Positions 25,274-25,594 of a DNA stretch of 25,594 bases are shown here, in pieces. Under the pieces are notes generated by a model. The model searched no databases. It saw only the letters and a program-made list of their open reading frames with translations, and was not told where the DNA came from. Origin of the DNA: Bdellovibrio sp. (lineage in GTDB: Bacteria > Bdellovibrionota > Bdellovibrionia > Bdellovibrionales > Bdellovibrionaceae); NCBI GenBank assembly GCA_019104905.1, contig JAHRXB010000108.1:1-25594 (forward strand). Reading direction: 5' to 3'. Every line of letters starts with the position of its first letter. The stretch's first letter is position 1. The position numbers and the translations under genes are program-made.

Positions 25274-25594
25274 ATGATGAAAAAACTCGTTATCTTGCTA
25301 GCGTGCTTAGGTCTGGCTTTTCAGCTAACAAGCTGTACGTCTAAAGATAGTCATGCGGATACAGAAGTTGCCGCTGATCACGATTCTGCCGATCTTGAAA
25401 AACTTGAAGGCGACGAATCTTTAGAAATCGCCGGCGATGATTCTTTGGCGAGCGACCAACTCCCTGAGGATGCTTTGGGCGAAACAATTGCCGAGACCAC
25501 CACGACCACCGAAACAACAACAACAACGGCTGAATCCACTGTTGGCGACAACAAGGCCACCACAGAGCAAGTTGATATCGCAACCAGCTCTGAG
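25274..25594 (+). CDS. Threonine- and acid-rich lipoprotein, cut by window end
   Basis: The first 107 codons of a gene that continues past the window. The N-terminus is a classic lipoprotein signal (MMKKLVILLACLG...) with lipobox LTSC and Cys21 or 22 depending on which of two adjacent ATGs is used. The mature part seen so far is acidic (many Asp/Glu) and then runs into two Thr clusters separated by Glu (ETTTTTE-like), a low-complexity linker. Whatever folded domain it carries lies outside the window. AAGGA (25262-25266) is the ribosome site. No function can be assigned. Confidence 0.85.
   Translation, partial: MMKKLVILLACLGLAFQLTSCTSKDSHADTEVAADHDSADLEKLEGDESLEIAGDDSLASDQLPEDALGETIAETTTTTETTTTTAESTVGDNKATTEQVDIATSSE

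Overview
The window looks like a core-genome segment from a Bdellovibrio-type predatory bacterium (Bdellovibrionota). The strongest pointer is a 64-residue histone-fold protein at 18210-18404, which closely resembles the Bdellovibrio bacteriovorus histone (Bd0055/HBb) as I remember it. Many signal peptides and lipoproteins, a lipoprotein S1 protease and a non-gammaproteobacterial housekeeping set fit this. The species cannot be fixed from the sequence alone. No tRNA, rRNA, CRISPR array, insertion sequence or prophage was seen. No gene-free stretch exceeds about 120 bases.

Layout. 1-1010: a lipoprotein S1 protease and a bidirectional terminator. 1008-4919, minus strand: queE, a Fis protein, dnaB, an SDR oxidoreductase and a 64-residue protein, each followed by a hairpin. 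4953-7331, plus strand: ftsK, divergent from queE. 7405-11970: a secreted protein and its terminator, then a tightly overlapped run of TPR protein, lptM-like lipoprotein, dapF, dapA, dapB and a degenerate FolK-like protein. 12037-15314: a transaldolase-family aldolase, a small lipoprotein and a large secreted beta-rich protein. 15324-16637, minus strand: murD, divergent from a membrane metallophosphoesterase (16655-18112). 18210-20486: the histone and, convergent with it, ligA. 20610-25159: gatC-gatA-gatB, a Ppx/GppA phosphatase and a secreted DUF192 protein. From 25274 a threonine-rich lipoprotein runs off the end.

How the genes fit together. Three themes recur: chromosome handling (dnaB, ftsK, ligA, Fis, histone), cell envelope (dapFAB, murD, lptM and an LpxH-like phosphoesterase fold) and translation or nucleotide quality (gatCAB, queE, Ppx/GppA). 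DapF/A/B make meso-diaminopimelate for peptidoglycan and lysine; MurD builds the same wall precursor.

The most unusual structural feature is the placement of intrinsic terminators at the start of the next co-directional gene. The hairpin after the secreted protein lies entirely inside the signal-peptide codons of the TPR gene that heads the dap run. The hairpin after dnaB carries the apparent SDR start codon in its loop. Both could couple transcription of the downstream gene to its own translation. The clearest biological highlights are the bacterial histone and a FolK-fold protein that has lost its catalytic residues.
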